Positions 41,472-50,469 of a stretch of DNA of 64,000 bases are shown here, one piece after another. Positions within the stretch are counted from its first letter, which is position 1. Each line of letters begins with the position of its first letter. This DNA is from Planctomycetota bacterium (GTDB taxonomy: Bacteria; Planctomycetota; B15-G4; SIAN01). The notes under the pieces were generated by a model. It was not told the origin of the DNA. It worked only from the letters and a program-made list of their open reading frames with translations, and did not search any database. The position numbers were made by a program, and so were the translations under genes. The stretch is from NCBI GenBank assembly GCA_028289345.1, contig JANQQL010000010.1:496001-560000 (forward strand), written 5' to 3'.

Positions 41472-42032
41472 GTGAAGCTTCACGACCAAGATCGACGACT
41501 CGCGCGTGCCGCAGTGAACGGGGTGACCGAAGCGCGACACCAGTTCGCGCAACGCATGCGCTGTGTCGCCAGAATCTTGACGGTCAAGAACACTCGACTC
41601 GCCATCCCTCTGAACCAGGAAGAATTGAGCGATCTCGTTCAGGAGACTTTGGTTTCCATCTGGAAGCGCCTCGACTCGTACGAAGGTTTGGCTTCTCTCG
41701 AAACCTGGTCCTATCGATTCTGCCAACACACCCTGTCAAACTTCCTGCGCGTCCGAAGCCGTCGACGCGACCAGATCAGCGTGGACTCGACCGACTATCG
41801 GGATCCTCGGGCCCCGGCTGCCGCAGACTACGAAGAGGTCTACCGGGCCTTGGATCGGATGGATTCCGAGTCTTCTCAACTGATCCGCTTGCGGCACTTC
41901 GAAGAGCGGAGCTTTCGGGAGATCGCCGAAGCACTTTCAATCCCCCTCAGCACCGTCAAGGCTCACCACCAGCGCGCGATTCAACGCCTCCGCGAACTGC
42001 TCGATCACGAGTATCGGGAGGTGCGCCCATGA
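41472..42032 (+). CDS. ECF-type RNA polymerase sigma factor (cassette B, first gene)
   Basis: 186 residues from GTG 41472, the first start codon after an in-frame stop. Region 2: LSDLVQETLVSIWKRLDSYE, SLETWSYRFCQHTLSNFL; region 4: EERSFREIAEALSIPLSTVK, then AHHQRAIQRLRELLD. It is clearly related to the sigma of cassette A (21880-22488), with matching W-RF block and linker length. The stop overlaps the next start (ATGA). The GTGAAGCTTCAC around the start codon is a perfect 12-bp palindrome. Probably controls its own operon and perhaps envelope genes. Confidence 0.93.
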   Translation: MKLHDQDRRLARAAVNGVTEARHQFAQRMRCVARILTVKNTRLAIPLNQEELSDLVQETLVSIWKRLDSYEGLASLETWSYRFCQHTLSNFLRVRSRRRDQISVDSTDYRDPRAPAAADYEEVYRALDRMDSESSQLIRLRHFEERSFREIAEALSIPLSTVKAHHQRAIQRLRELLDHEYREVRP

Positions 42033-42604
42033 ATCGCGACCGCCCAGAGTTCGAGTTGTTCGGAGAAGAGGAGGAAAGTGTCATTGAAGCCTTACGCAAA
42101 GCGGCAGCCGAAGAAAGATCGGTACTGGAATCAGCATCGCGACTGAGAACCACTCCGTTGGAGGACGCCACCGAGGAGTTTTTGAAGAGAGAGTGGAAAC
42201 GAGAACCCGCTCGTCCCACCACGAAGCTCCCCGCCCGTTGGCTCGTGGCCGCTTGCCTGCTGCTGGGAGTGGGGGCTTTTGTCTTCTTTCGTCCTTCCGC
42301 CCCTCCCTTGGTGCCGAGTGACCAGCTCCTCGAACCGGGAGGCTTCGTCCTGGGGTCCGATTCCAGCTACCACCGCATCGAGTGGTCTCATCCCTCCGCT
42401 TCGGGACTGACCTTTGTCGTTCATGTCTCGGACCCGCGAAACCGTGACCGGCCGCTGGCGCAATCCGGGCACCTGGACACCATGCACTGGGAGATTCCTG
42501 CGAATGAGACTTCGTCATGGCCCGATCGGATTGCGGTAACCGTCACCGGCTACGACGCCGGACGCCAAGTTCTGGGTTCCGTTCAGGGGTATTTGCAGCG
42601 TTAG
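42029..42604 (+). CDS. Membrane anti-sigma-like regulator (cassette B, second gene)
   Basis: 191 residues, start overlapping the sigma stop by 4 nt. A charged helical cytoplasmic part (~1-65, FGEEEESVIEALRKAAAEER) lacks the Cys pair of the cassette A protein. One membrane helix spans ~70-87 (WLVAACLLLGVGAFVFF). The outside beta-sandwich (~95-190: SYHRIEWSHPSASG, TFVVHVSDP, WEIPANETSSWPDRIAVTVT) matches the outside domain of the cassette A protein, including the F/W-x-W start and the final PDxI-x-V-V strand. Presumed sigma-binding regulator whose outside domain senses the envelope. Confidence 0.86.
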   Translation: MNRDRPEFELFGEEEESVIEALRKAAAEERSVLESASRLRTTPLEDATEEFLKREWKREPARPTTKLPARWLVAACLLLGVGAFVFFRPSAPPLVPSDQLLEPGGFVLGSDSSYHRIEWSHPSASGLTFVVHVSDPRNRDRPLAQSGHLDTMHWEIPANETSSWPDRIAVTVTGYDAGRQVLGSVQGYLQR

Positions 42605-44913
42605 CGGTGGGATTCCTGTTCGTTGACTCCACCCGGGCCCAGGACCCGGTCGTGCAAGCCTTTCGAGCCTCAGAAAGACTTGCTTTCCAAGGGCACGTGG
42701 AGTCGGCCATCAAGGTCCTGCAAGACGCCGCGTCCCAGTCCGGCATGAATGCTCGTCAGGAAGGCGATCTGCGCGTCCGCGCAGCCGAGTATCTGCGCTA
42801 CTTGCAGAGATTCCCCGAATCACTGAGTGAGTTGAAGACGGCAGAGACGTTGCTGGGCACCGGTCCCGAGACCGACTCCATCCGCTGCGAACTCTACGGC
42901 GTTCGTGGCCAAGTGTACCTGGACACCGGCCTGCCGGATCTCGCCATGGGATGGCTCGAAAGAGAACAAGACCTGGTCACCGAGCTGGAAGACCGCGGGG
43001 AAACGGCTCACCTGGCTCGCATCTCCAGCAACCTGAGATCGGCTCACCTCGCGCTGGCCCGAGAGGACTATGTGGAGTTGGAGCTCCTCGTGGAAGAAGC
43101 CCTGGCGGACGACACGACCTATGAGAGGTATCCCCAGGAAAGAGCCAAGCTCATGATTCGTCTGGGGCTTGGGTGGAACGAGATGGAACGGGTGACTCGT
43201 CCAGCGCAGTCGGCGGCGGAAGCCATCTTGAAAGACGCCCTCGCCGAGCCGAAGTTGGCGACGGTCGAGAAGACCTATCCCGAGCTGGTACTTGCAGAGT
43301 CCACCATGCGCCGCGGCAAGTGGATCGAGGCTCGGAGCTGGCTGGACAGCGCGCGCGGACGGATGGACCCTGAAATGGGAGCGGCGGCTCCCAAGTTTCT
43401 GATGGCCGCCACGTTTGCTGCGCGATGCGCGTTGGACACGGAGACTTCAGAAGAAGGATTGCGTCGCGCGCTGACAGACTTGGAAGCCGGCTTGCACGCC
43501 TTCGTCGCCCGCTGGCGAGAAGTCCCGAAGCGACCAGGGGGATACGGGTTTCTCGAGTTTTCGGACACTCGAGCGGCCCTGAGCGAACTGCACCGATTGC
43601 GCAAGCGCCTGTTCGGCAAACCCGGCGAGGAATCGTTTCTCCAGACGCTGTGGGATGTTCAGGCGCTGGGTGCCTTGACGCCAGCGGCGGAACACTCCTC
43701 GAGCGATTTCCCTCTGGGCCATCAACTCGCCGATGACCAAGCCTTGTTGATCTTTCTGCCGGCTCCCGAGCGAACCCACTTATGGATCGTCACCTCCGAT
43801 CAGCACTGTTCTTTTGATCTTCCCCAGGAGGACTTGTTCGAGGAGCCGCGAGCCGCACTGGTCCGCGCGCTCCAGTCTCCCCCCACTCATCGCAACGGCA
43901 CGTCATTGCAAGCAGCGGTGAAGTTGCAACAGATGATGTTCCCCGCCGCAGCCCGCCAAGTTCTCTCGCGGGCAAGACGCTGGACCGTCTCCGGCCTCGA
44001 TGTGTTTCCCGAGTTTCCCCTGGAAGCGCTACCGTGGGACGAGGGAACGTGGATCGGCACAGCCTTCGCCTTGGACCACTTGCCTTCTCTTCCCTTCCTT
44101 GGTTCGCGGCCTCCAGCATCTCTCAACCAGCCGACCGCATGGTTGCTCTGTCACCCAGAATCCGATCAACCACCAAGCACAGGCTCGAGCCTCCCCGCGC
44201 AAGGAAATCACAGCTCCGATGGCCGCGAGCTTTTGGCCGCGTATCCGCGGCGCAGCCAGCGAGTTCTGGACGGTCCCGACGCGACTCTCAGTTCCTTGTT
44301 CAACGCTCCTTTCGGCGACTCGGACATTCTGCAGATCCACACCCACGGAATTCAGGACACCTCTCGCGAGTTCTCCGCCGGCTTCCTGTTGAGCCCTTGC
44401 CCCAAACTTCCAGATGGAATGTTGTTCGCGGATGGTCTGGCCTCACTTCGACTTCCCCCCTTGGTGATTCTGACCAGTTGTCGGGTCGGCTCCCAACGCC
44501 GTCGTCGTGGGGACGCATACTCGGCCGGTCTTGCCGGCGTGTTCCTGAAACAGGGAGCGCAGGCCGTGTGTCTTTCTGCGTTTCCTTTGGAGGTCCGCTC
44601 TACGGAAGAACTGTCTCGAGTGTTCCACCAAGAGATCGCCGCGGGCCGAGCACCGGCGGAGGCCATGCGACATGCTCGAGCCACCTTGTCGCGAGTGCCC
44701 GGCTTCGAAGACCCCTTCTACCACTCACTGATTCGCGTCGTCGGCGAAGGACAGCAACCTCTGTTCGCCAAGGCATCCGCAAGAAGCCCCGGACCATGGT
44801 GGCTGGTGCTGATCGCGGTCGCCGTGGTCGCCGGGGCCGTCTCCCGCAAACGACCGAAATCGGGGTTTCCCTCCCGCCCATCCGATTTGTCTCTTAACGA
44901 CTCATCCTCGTGA
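42517..44913 (+). CDS. Exported TPR-CHAT caspase-like protease with C-terminal membrane anchor (cassette B, third gene)
   Basis: 798 residues. It starts at ATG 42517 inside the regulator gene (88-nt out-of-frame overlap), because only this start yields a complete signal peptide (SGVFAALAVGFLFVDSTRAQ). Residues ~45-400 are TPR-like helices (SAIKVLQDAASQSG, YLRYLQRFPESLSELKTAET, VYLDTGLPDLAMGWLEREQD). The CHAT domain (~420-750) has GLDVFPEFPLEALPWD, His610 in IHTHGIQD and Cys655 in LTSCRVGSQ, then GVFLKQGAQAVCLSAFPLE and RAPAEAMRHARATL, the family's closing block. A membrane helix (~767-787; WWLVLIAVAVVAGAV) and basic tail end it. As in cassette A, the protease domain is placed on the outer side of the membrane. 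Substrate unknown; the regulator or the FG-GAP protein are candidates. Confidence 0.93.
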   Translation: MARSDCGNRHRLRRRTPSSGFRSGVFAALAVGFLFVDSTRAQDPVVQAFRASERLAFQGHVESAIKVLQDAASQSGMNARQEGDLRVRAAEYLRYLQRFPESLSELKTAETLLGTGPETDSIRCELYGVRGQVYLDTGLPDLAMGWLEREQDLVTELEDRGETAHLARISSNLRSAHLALAREDYVELELLVEEALADDTTYERYPQERAKLMIRLGLGWNEMERVTRPAQSAAEAILKDALAEPKLATVEKTYPELVLAESTMRRGKWIEARSWLDSARGRMDPEMGAAAPKFLMAATFAARCALDTETSEEGLRRALTDLEAGLHAFVARWREVPKRPGGYGFLEFSDTRAALSELHRLRKRLFGKPGEESFLQTLWDVQALGALTPAAEHSSSDFPLGHQLADDQALLIFLPAPERTHLWIVTSDQHCSFDLPQEDLFEEPRAALVRALQSPPTHRNGTSLQAAVKLQQMMFPAAARQVLSRARRWTVSGLDVFPEFPLEALPWDEGTWIGTAFALDHLPSLPFLGSRPPASLNQPTAWLLCHPESDQPPSTGSSLPAQGNHSSDGRELLAAYPRRSQRVLDGPDATLSSLFNAPFGDSDILQIHTHGIQDTSREFSAGFLLSPCPKLPDGMLFADGLASLRLPPLVILTSCRVGSQRRRRGDAYSAGLAGVFLKQGAQAVCLSAFPLEVRSTEELSRVFHQEIAAGRAPAEAMRHARATLSRVPGFEDPFYHSLIRVVGEGQQPLFAKASARSPGPWWLVLIAVAVVAGAVSRKRPKSGFPSRPSDLSLNDSSS

Positions 44914-44945
44914 ACCACCGCAACTGCCTGTTCAGGAGTCCCCCC

Positions 44946-46604
44946 ATGCCAAGGTTTCCAGTCAGCCTGCTGTTGATGTGCGTCCTGCTCGGCATCGCCC
45001 TTCCCCTCGTGTTTGCCAAACAGACGCAAAGTTTCCCGCCGCCCAAGGAGCCGTACAACCCCTACGCCAATGCTCAGTTCGGGGAGGTCCACGCGGGTGA
45101 GTTCACCGGGGATCTGCTCCCGGACGGGGTGGTACTCGACGGCGGAATTCCCACTTTGTTGGCTTCTCCGGCCACGCAGTTCACGGCCTATGCCGCGAAC
45201 GACCCGGTGCGGGACCTCGATGTGCTGCCCCAGTCGCTTCCCGACAACCGAGACAGCGTCCTCACGATCGGCGCCAATGGCGTGGAACAGCTCGAATGGG
45301 ACCTGGTCGACGGGGAGTGGGATTCGTTCCCCAAGCTCGCCTCCGGATGGGTCGGCGGACGATCGATTCGCGTCGGTCAGTTCGATGGACTCCACGGCCT
45401 CGACATCGTGGCGTTGGCCGACGAAACCATCGATGACAAGCGCGTCCTTGTGGCATTCAGCGACGGCCTTGGCGGATTCGTCGAAGAGCCCGGGTTCTGG
45501 GCGTTCGAATCGGCTCGTGAGATCGAAGTTCTGGATGGGGATGGGGACGGAACTGACGAGATTGTGGCCCTGACCAGCTACGGTGCCGAAATCTACGAAC
45601 CCGATGGCACCTATGTCGATGACACTCCCTGGGCGTTCGCCCCGATCTACACGGCAACGTTGCCGGAAACAACGAGCGCCGCCGAGCAACTGATCATGGT
45701 GACGTCCGGCCCCCAGGGAAACGACTGGTTGACGGTCTGGGGACAGAGTGGCAGTGAGACCTTTCTCCTCGGGCCCGTCGACGTGTTCTTTGCAACCACG
45801 GGGGACATGGATGGCGATGGCGATGCGGATCTGCTCCTGGCCGATCATTCGCAGAATGCCGTCCTCCAGCTTTCCAACATCTCGGAACTGGGGGGGCCTT
45901 CGTTTGATCCGGTCGGAGAGCTGGAAGTCCTTCCCTTTGGCAATCAGAATCGCGACCCGGCTCAGAACCAATCCTCGCTCGCAATCACGGACTTCGACCA
46001 CGACGGAGACAACGACATCCTTGCTCCGGCTCAAGGGACGGGAAGCGTCGATGGAACCCTGGAACTCCTTCCCGGAAGCGTCGTGGACGAAGATGCTCTC
46101 AAGATTCCGATAGACAGCGTGGATTGGGATGAGGTCGCGGGAGAGCTCGTCGTTCAGTTCGGTGCTCCCGACCAAAAGCTCGATGCCGGTCCTGACTTGT
46201 TGGATCTGGAGATTCTGGTTTGGCGTGCTCCGGATCTCGACGAGCCCACTGACCCAGCTCCCTTCGTGGCCGAAACCTACTTGCCCGTTCCCCTGGGAGC
46301 GGCGTTGACCGAGTTTCGGTTCTCCCCTCCCCCCGGTTACACCCACACTTCTCTTGACGTGTTCACGATTCAGGTGCGACAAGCGGTTCGCAAGGTGGGA
46401 ACACTCGAACTGCTCGACATCGCCCCCTCGGAATTCGCGGTCTACGCTTCGGAAGCCAACGAAGGCAGCCTGTCCCTTCTTTCTGGCGGAACTTACTGGC
46501 TGGAGCTGACCTGGAACAACAATTCCACTGCTCCCGGTGGTGGCGTGTCCATTGGCACCCACGAGCCCAGCTACGACCCCTCGGCGAATTCCCACAACAC
46601 TTGA
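44946..46604 (+). CDS. Exported FG-GAP/VCBS propeller protein (cassette B, fourth gene)
   Basis: 552 residues from ATG 44946, which has AGGAG 7 nt upstream and starts a signal peptide (MPRFPVSLLLMCVLLGIALP, then LVFAKQ). GTG 44910, overlapping the CHAT stop, gives a longer form but lacks a ribosome site. VCBS/FG-GAP loops occur at EVLDGDGDGTDEIVALTSYG, TGDMDGDGDADLLLADHS, and ITDFDHDGDNDILAPAQG. A C-terminal beta domain (~400-540) begins at LDLEILVWRAPDLDEPTDPA. The layout and the EIVALTSYGAEIYEPDG, GNDWLTVWG and DFDHDGDNDI blocks match the cassette A protein. The gene begins 33 nt after the CHAT gene, in the same operon. Its role could be ligand binding for the system, or it could be a substrate of the CHAT protease. 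Confidence 0.9.
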   Translation: MPRFPVSLLLMCVLLGIALPLVFAKQTQSFPPPKEPYNPYANAQFGEVHAGEFTGDLLPDGVVLDGGIPTLLASPATQFTAYAANDPVRDLDVLPQSLPDNRDSVLTIGANGVEQLEWDLVDGEWDSFPKLASGWVGGRSIRVGQFDGLHGLDIVALADETIDDKRVLVAFSDGLGGFVEEPGFWAFESAREIEVLDGDGDGTDEIVALTSYGAEIYEPDGTYVDDTPWAFAPIYTATLPETTSAAEQLIMVTSGPQGNDWLTVWGQSGSETFLLGPVDVFFATTGDMDGDGDADLLLADHSQNAVLQLSNISELGGPSFDPVGELEVLPFGNQNRDPAQNQSSLAITDFDHDGDNDILAPAQGTGSVDGTLELLPGSVVDEDALKIPIDSVDWDEVAGELVVQFGAPDQKLDAGPDLLDLEILVWRAPDLDEPTDPAPFVAETYLPVPLGAALTEFRFSPPPGYTHTSLDVFTIQVRQAVRKVGTLELLDIAPSEFAVYASEANEGSLSLLSGGTYWLELTWNNNSTAPGGGVSIGTHEPSYDPSANSHNT

Positions 46605-46629
46605 GCGAACCTACCCTTTTCTTGATCGG

Positions 46630-46666
46630 TGAGGGGCCGGCGGCCTTGCCCGCCACCGGCCCCTCA
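46630..46666. terminator. Hairpin between cassette B and the convergent di-haem gene
   Basis: TGAGGGGCCGG (46630-46640) pairs perfectly over 11 bp with CCGGCCCCTCA (46656-46666), with a 15-nt loop. It lies 26 nt after the cassette B stop and just before the stop of the convergent gene. No U tract; probable bidirectional terminator. Confidence 0.6.
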
Positions 46667-46680
46667 AGGGCTCCGCCCGA

Positions 46681-49600
46681 TTAGAAAACCAGCGGTGCCT
46701 CCATCACGGGGCTCACGGTCCCCTGAGGCCCGACCGCCTCCCAGGCGTAGTCGTTCCAAGCCGACGCATCGATGCCTCCGGGCTCCCCGGGACGGGGAAA
46801 GCGCGTGAAGACACTGCCTCCTCCGATGAAGAACAACTCCGGCAACGTCCACGCTTTGCTGACCCCCGGCGCGAACGGACCACCGGCCAACAACGAATAC
46901 AGCACCATGGGATCGAACTCGATTGCCGTTTCCCAGACCTTCTGTCCGTTGGCCACTTGGTCGGTTTCGAAGATGGGCAGCTCCAAAACCGTGCTCTGAT
47001 TCGGATTGGTCGTGGCCGCCGACACATGGTGGACATAGAAGCGAATCACCGTGCCCGGCTGAAAGTTTCCGGTCTCGGCGATGAAACGTAGCCTCCGGGG
47101 GGCATCGTGACGCAACCCCTGGGGCAAGATCTGTGGAACTCCCGGCAGGGAGGACATCTTGAGCTGGCTCAAAAGGCTGCGGCGAGTGCGAAGGCTCAGA
47201 GGGTCGACGTCACAGAACGCTTCCGTATCGGGAAGATCCCCGGTGAAGTTTCCGGTCATGGACGGGACGGACGCATACGCTTCGTTGGTTGCCGTTCCCA
47301 CGGGAACCGGACGGGGAGCACCGCTGCTTGGCGCCAGGCCAGCGATTCTGCGGCTGCTTCCCAGAGGCACCGACTGGACCAAAAGACGGTCTCCGGCACT
47401 GTCCACCGCCGCGATCAGCTCCGTCGCCGTCAACGGCGTCCCCGTGCTTCGCTCGAACGCCGCCAGGCCCAAGTCGTAGGCAAAGGCCTGTCGATCCACG
47501 CCTGCATCGGAAGAGTCGAAGTAGGCCACCAGTTCGGCGTTGGCATCCTCGACTTCCTGGATGAGTGCGTCCAGGGCAAGGGACGGGGGCTCGGTGGTCA
47601 CCTGATCGTCCAAGAGGGCGACCGTCCCCCCCACGAACGCCATGGTCAGACTGCGTCCGATCACCGGCGCGACGCTGTGATCGAACTGGCGCAGGAACTG
47701 AATCACCTCATCGCTGAACGGATTCCCGTCCTCGAACTGGTTCAAGCTGAGCATTCCGGCGAACTGGTTGTTCGCTCCAACCACCTCGACCCCTTGACGG
47801 GTCAAACCAAAGTCTGCACTCCTCGCTCCTCCCAACCCCGTGTTGGGGAACAACCCTCCGGCATTTCGAGTGGTGTTGTCCAGCTCGAGGAATGCTTCTT
47901 TCTGACGCAGGCCTCGCAGAGCGGTGCTCTCCAGGACTTGATGCGGGAACAAGTTGTTGGGATCCACCACTCCGGTGTCATTGCTGAAGTCGTTGCGGCG
48001 AACATTGGCGATCCGATTGTTGCTTCCGTCGGGAAGGGCATGGCATTGCACACACGATCGATTGCCCAACAAGGAACCAGTTCCGACCTCCTCGTGGAAC
48101 ACTCTCAGACCTTCTTCAGCGACGATTCCGTACTCTCGGGAGTCGGGCTGCAGGTGATTGGGTTCGTAGTGGATCGAAAAAACGAACTCCTCGTAGGCAC
48201 GCATCTCTGAGTCACACAGGCCTTCCCCTCCGGTAGCCGCTTCTCCCGGCCCCAGATTTCCCCCCGCACAAGAGTTCGCCCCGGGCGACATGCCCTGCAG
48301 GTTCACGAAGGCTTCGTTGAAGTCCAGAAACGTTGGCTTGTCGCCCCGCCAGTGGTAAGGCGCGTTGGACACGAGGTCGAATTCTCGCGCGTTCCCGGGA
48401 GCATTCTGCGGAACCGGGAACCCGCTGGGTGCAGGCATGCGGGTCAAGTTCATCTCGAAGTTGGTCAGGCCCTGCAACGATTGGGTAATCATGTGACCCT
48501 TGGGGCCGAAGGTATTGGGAGCCGGATTGTCGGTAGATTCCGATTCGAACGGAATGGCGAGGTTCTCGGAGTCCCCTGCGTCCAAAAGCCACGCTTGTTG
48601 ATCCGAACGGCCATCGATGTGACAGCTCGCGCAGGACACGAAGCCGTTCCCCGAGAACCGCGTGCTGTACATGAACCGCCGGCCATCCTCGATGTAGGAT
48701 GGCTCCGGATTCACCAAGGCGATCACGTTGTTCTCGTCATGCACGTAGGTTCCCGATCCGTCCTGACGGAGGACGGTGACGGAGTCCTCGATTCGGTTCA
48801 TGAAGTACACGGTGGAGTTGTCACTCAGGTCCACCGCGAGCGAACGCGGGCCACGCAGCTGATTGCGAATGTTCGTCGTCGTGGCGTCGTAGAGCCGAGT
48901 CCGAAACGGAAAGAGCCGGGCGTTCGGCTGGGCGTTGGACGTGGTGAACAGCACGGCCGAGTTGTCGCTGTTGAAGGCCGTCACCCAAATCTGATCCAGC
49001 ACGAGGTTCCCAAAGGGGACCGTCGGCCCGACCACCAGATCGGTGACATGAGCAAGAGAGAGATCCGGAGTCACGGGCCCCGGGTTCAAACCGGGGAGGA
49101 CGTGATTCAGATCCCACGCGTTCGTCATTCGGTCGACTTCGAGTCCGACCGGAGTGCTCGAAGAATCCACCTGATAGAGCATGGTTTCCGCAAATCCCGT
49201 CGGCAGGTTCCGCAGGGCGTCATTGCCCTTGACGTCCGAACGAGCCCGGGTCCCCACCACGTAGAGTCGATCCCCGTCGGCGCTGAACTCCATGTTGAAG
49301 TTGGTCGTCGAAAGGCTGGGAATCAGGTCACCCGGGTCCTGAGAAGGAGACGACTCCATGGTGCCGAGAGCGCCGATCCCTTGAATGGCCGGGATCCCCG
49401 CATCGAAATCCTGGGAGACATCCGGATCCGAAATGTCGACCACGCAGATGTCCAGGTCGAACGGCGGAAGGACGATTCCCGGAATCGGTCCCGCATTCAG
49501 CAGGGCGCCGCCGGGCCGCGTGTTGCTAGACCCCATGCAGCTGCTCGTGTCCCTGCGGTCGAGGAACGAGGTGATCATCCCGTTGCCGCCCTGATGCCCG

Positions 49601-50295
49601 AGAACCCACAGTTCCGGACGAGTGGGGTGAACACGAAGGGCGTGGGGTTCCTTGAGTGCAAACGTCAGCACCACGTTGGGAAACTGGGGAGACGCCGTAC
49701 TTACGGCCAATCGAATGTCGCGCTGGATGACCTCGAAATCGTCGGGGTCCGCGCGCAGAACGGCGAAGGAACTTTCGGTTCGCTTCGAGACGAACAGCCG
49801 AGGGCCCTCCACGGCATAGTCTCGAAACGCCAGGGCCATTGGCGAATCTCCGACATCCAGGGAACCCAAGAGTCGGGTGTCAAGAAGGACCGCTCCCTCG
49901 GGAGAGAGGGAGAAATCGAGTTCCACGTAGGTCACCGAGTCGCCCAGGAAGTTCGCGGTGAACAGGCTGTTCACCATTTGGCCTGAGGGAGCTTGGTAAC
50001 GCTCGACCAGCACCGACACCGGCTCCAGGCCGACGGGAATGGACGCCAGTTGTTGCGGCAAATCCCCGGCCGCTTCCAGATCGAACACATCGACCGTGTT
50101 GTTTGGGGTATTGCAAGTGAGCAAGAGCCTTCGCGACACGCTCGCCGCGTTGGTGATGGTCGCCACCTGAATCGAGTCGACCTGGGGTGACTCGACGTTC
50201 AGATACCCGTCACGCCCCTGCCCCCACGCCAATGACGTCCACCCAAGAAACAAAGACACCGCAGACAACACCCATCTTGTCCGGCACGAGATCAT
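46681..50295 (-). CDS. Exported YVTN-type propeller fused to a di-haem cytochrome c peroxidase-like domain
   Basis: 1204 residues from ATG 50295 (GAGG 7 nt upstream), with a signal (MISCRTRWVLSAVSLFLG, then WTSLAWG). Residues ~25-520 are a YVTN/NHL-like propeller (LLLTCNTPNNTVDVFDLEAA; NSLFTANFLGDSVTYVELD; RLYVVGTRARSDVKG). Then come two class I c-type haem sites: CASCH (Cys555-His559) in STRFSGNGFVSCASCHIDGR, and CVQCH (Cys748-His752), with distal Met candidates in the following loops. This is the arrangement of di-haem enzymes of the MauG/cytochrome c peroxidase superfamily, but the fusion with a large propeller is unusual. A C-terminal region (~1000-1204) is beta-rich. Probably a periplasmic electron-transfer or oxidase protein. 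Confidence 0.9.
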   Translation of the reverse strand: MISCRTRWVLSAVSLFLGWTSLAWGQGRDGYLNVESPQVDSIQVATITNAASVSRRLLLTCNTPNNTVDVFDLEAAGDLPQQLASIPVGLEPVSVLVERYQAPSGQMVNSLFTANFLGDSVTYVELDFSLSPEGAVLLDTRLLGSLDVGDSPMALAFRDYAVEGPRLFVSKRTESSFAVLRADPDDFEVIQRDIRLAVSTASPQFPNVVLTFALKEPHALRVHPTRPELWVLGHQGGNGMITSFLDRRDTSSCMGSSNTRPGGALLNAGPIPGIVLPPFDLDICVVDISDPDVSQDFDAGIPAIQGIGALGTMESSPSQDPGDLIPSLSTTNFNMEFSADGDRLYVVGTRARSDVKGNDALRNLPTGFAETMLYQVDSSSTPVGLEVDRMTNAWDLNHVLPGLNPGPVTPDLSLAHVTDLVVGPTVPFGNLVLDQIWVTAFNSDNSAVLFTTSNAQPNARLFPFRTRLYDATTTNIRNQLRGPRSLAVDLSDNSTVYFMNRIEDSVTVLRQDGSGTYVHDENNVIALVNPEPSYIEDGRRFMYSTRFSGNGFVSCASCHIDGRSDQQAWLLDAGDSENLAIPFESESTDNPAPNTFGPKGHMITQSLQGLTNFEMNLTRMPAPSGFPVPQNAPGNAREFDLVSNAPYHWRGDKPTFLDFNEAFVNLQGMSPGANSCAGGNLGPGEAATGGEGLCDSEMRAYEEFVFSIHYEPNHLQPDSREYGIVAEEGLRVFHEEVGTGSLLGNRSCVQCHALPDGSNNRIANVRRNDFSNDTGVVDPNNLFPHQVLESTALRGLRQKEAFLELDNTTRNAGGLFPNTGLGGARSADFGLTRQGVEVVGANNQFAGMLSLNQFEDGNPFSDEVIQFLRQFDHSVAPVIGRSLTMAFVGGTVALLDDQVTTEPPSLALDALIQEVEDANAELVAYFDSSDAGVDRQAFAYDLGLAAFERSTGTPLTATELIAAVDSAGDRLLVQSVPLGSSRRIAGLAPSSGAPRPVPVGTATNEAYASVPSMTGNFTGDLPDTEAFCDVDPLSLRTRRSLLSQLKMSSLPGVPQILPQGLRHDAPRRLRFIAETGNFQPGTVIRFYVHHVSAATTNPNQSTVLELPIFETDQVANGQKVWETAIEFDPMVLYSLLAGGPFAPGVSKAWTLPELFFIGGGSVFTRFPRPGEPGGIDASAWNDYAWEAVGPQGTVSPVMEAPLVF

Positions 50296-50469
50296 GAAGA
50301 GCCTCACGGTCAGCGGATTCCATGGAACGGCCGCCGCGCCCATGTCTTGGCGGCTCAATGTCGTTCGTGTTCCTGCCAACGCGAAAGGCCAGGGAAAATC
50401 ATGGCCGTGTCAGGAAGGAGAACCAGCGTGCCTTCTTCTTGCGGTTCGTTGCAGACTTTTCACCGACGG

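Noticed and set aside
40664..42604. A 646-codon plus-strand frame ending with the cassette B regulator
   Set aside because: Only the last 191 codons, starting at ATG 42029 and overlapping the sigma stop, have sensible composition; the upstream part crosses the sigma gene in another frame and is Arg/Ser/Pro-rich.
47107..49986. Antisense frames of 367 and 544 codons over the di-haem gene
   Set aside because: Opposite strand carries haem motifs, propeller and a signal peptide; these are GC-driven shadows.
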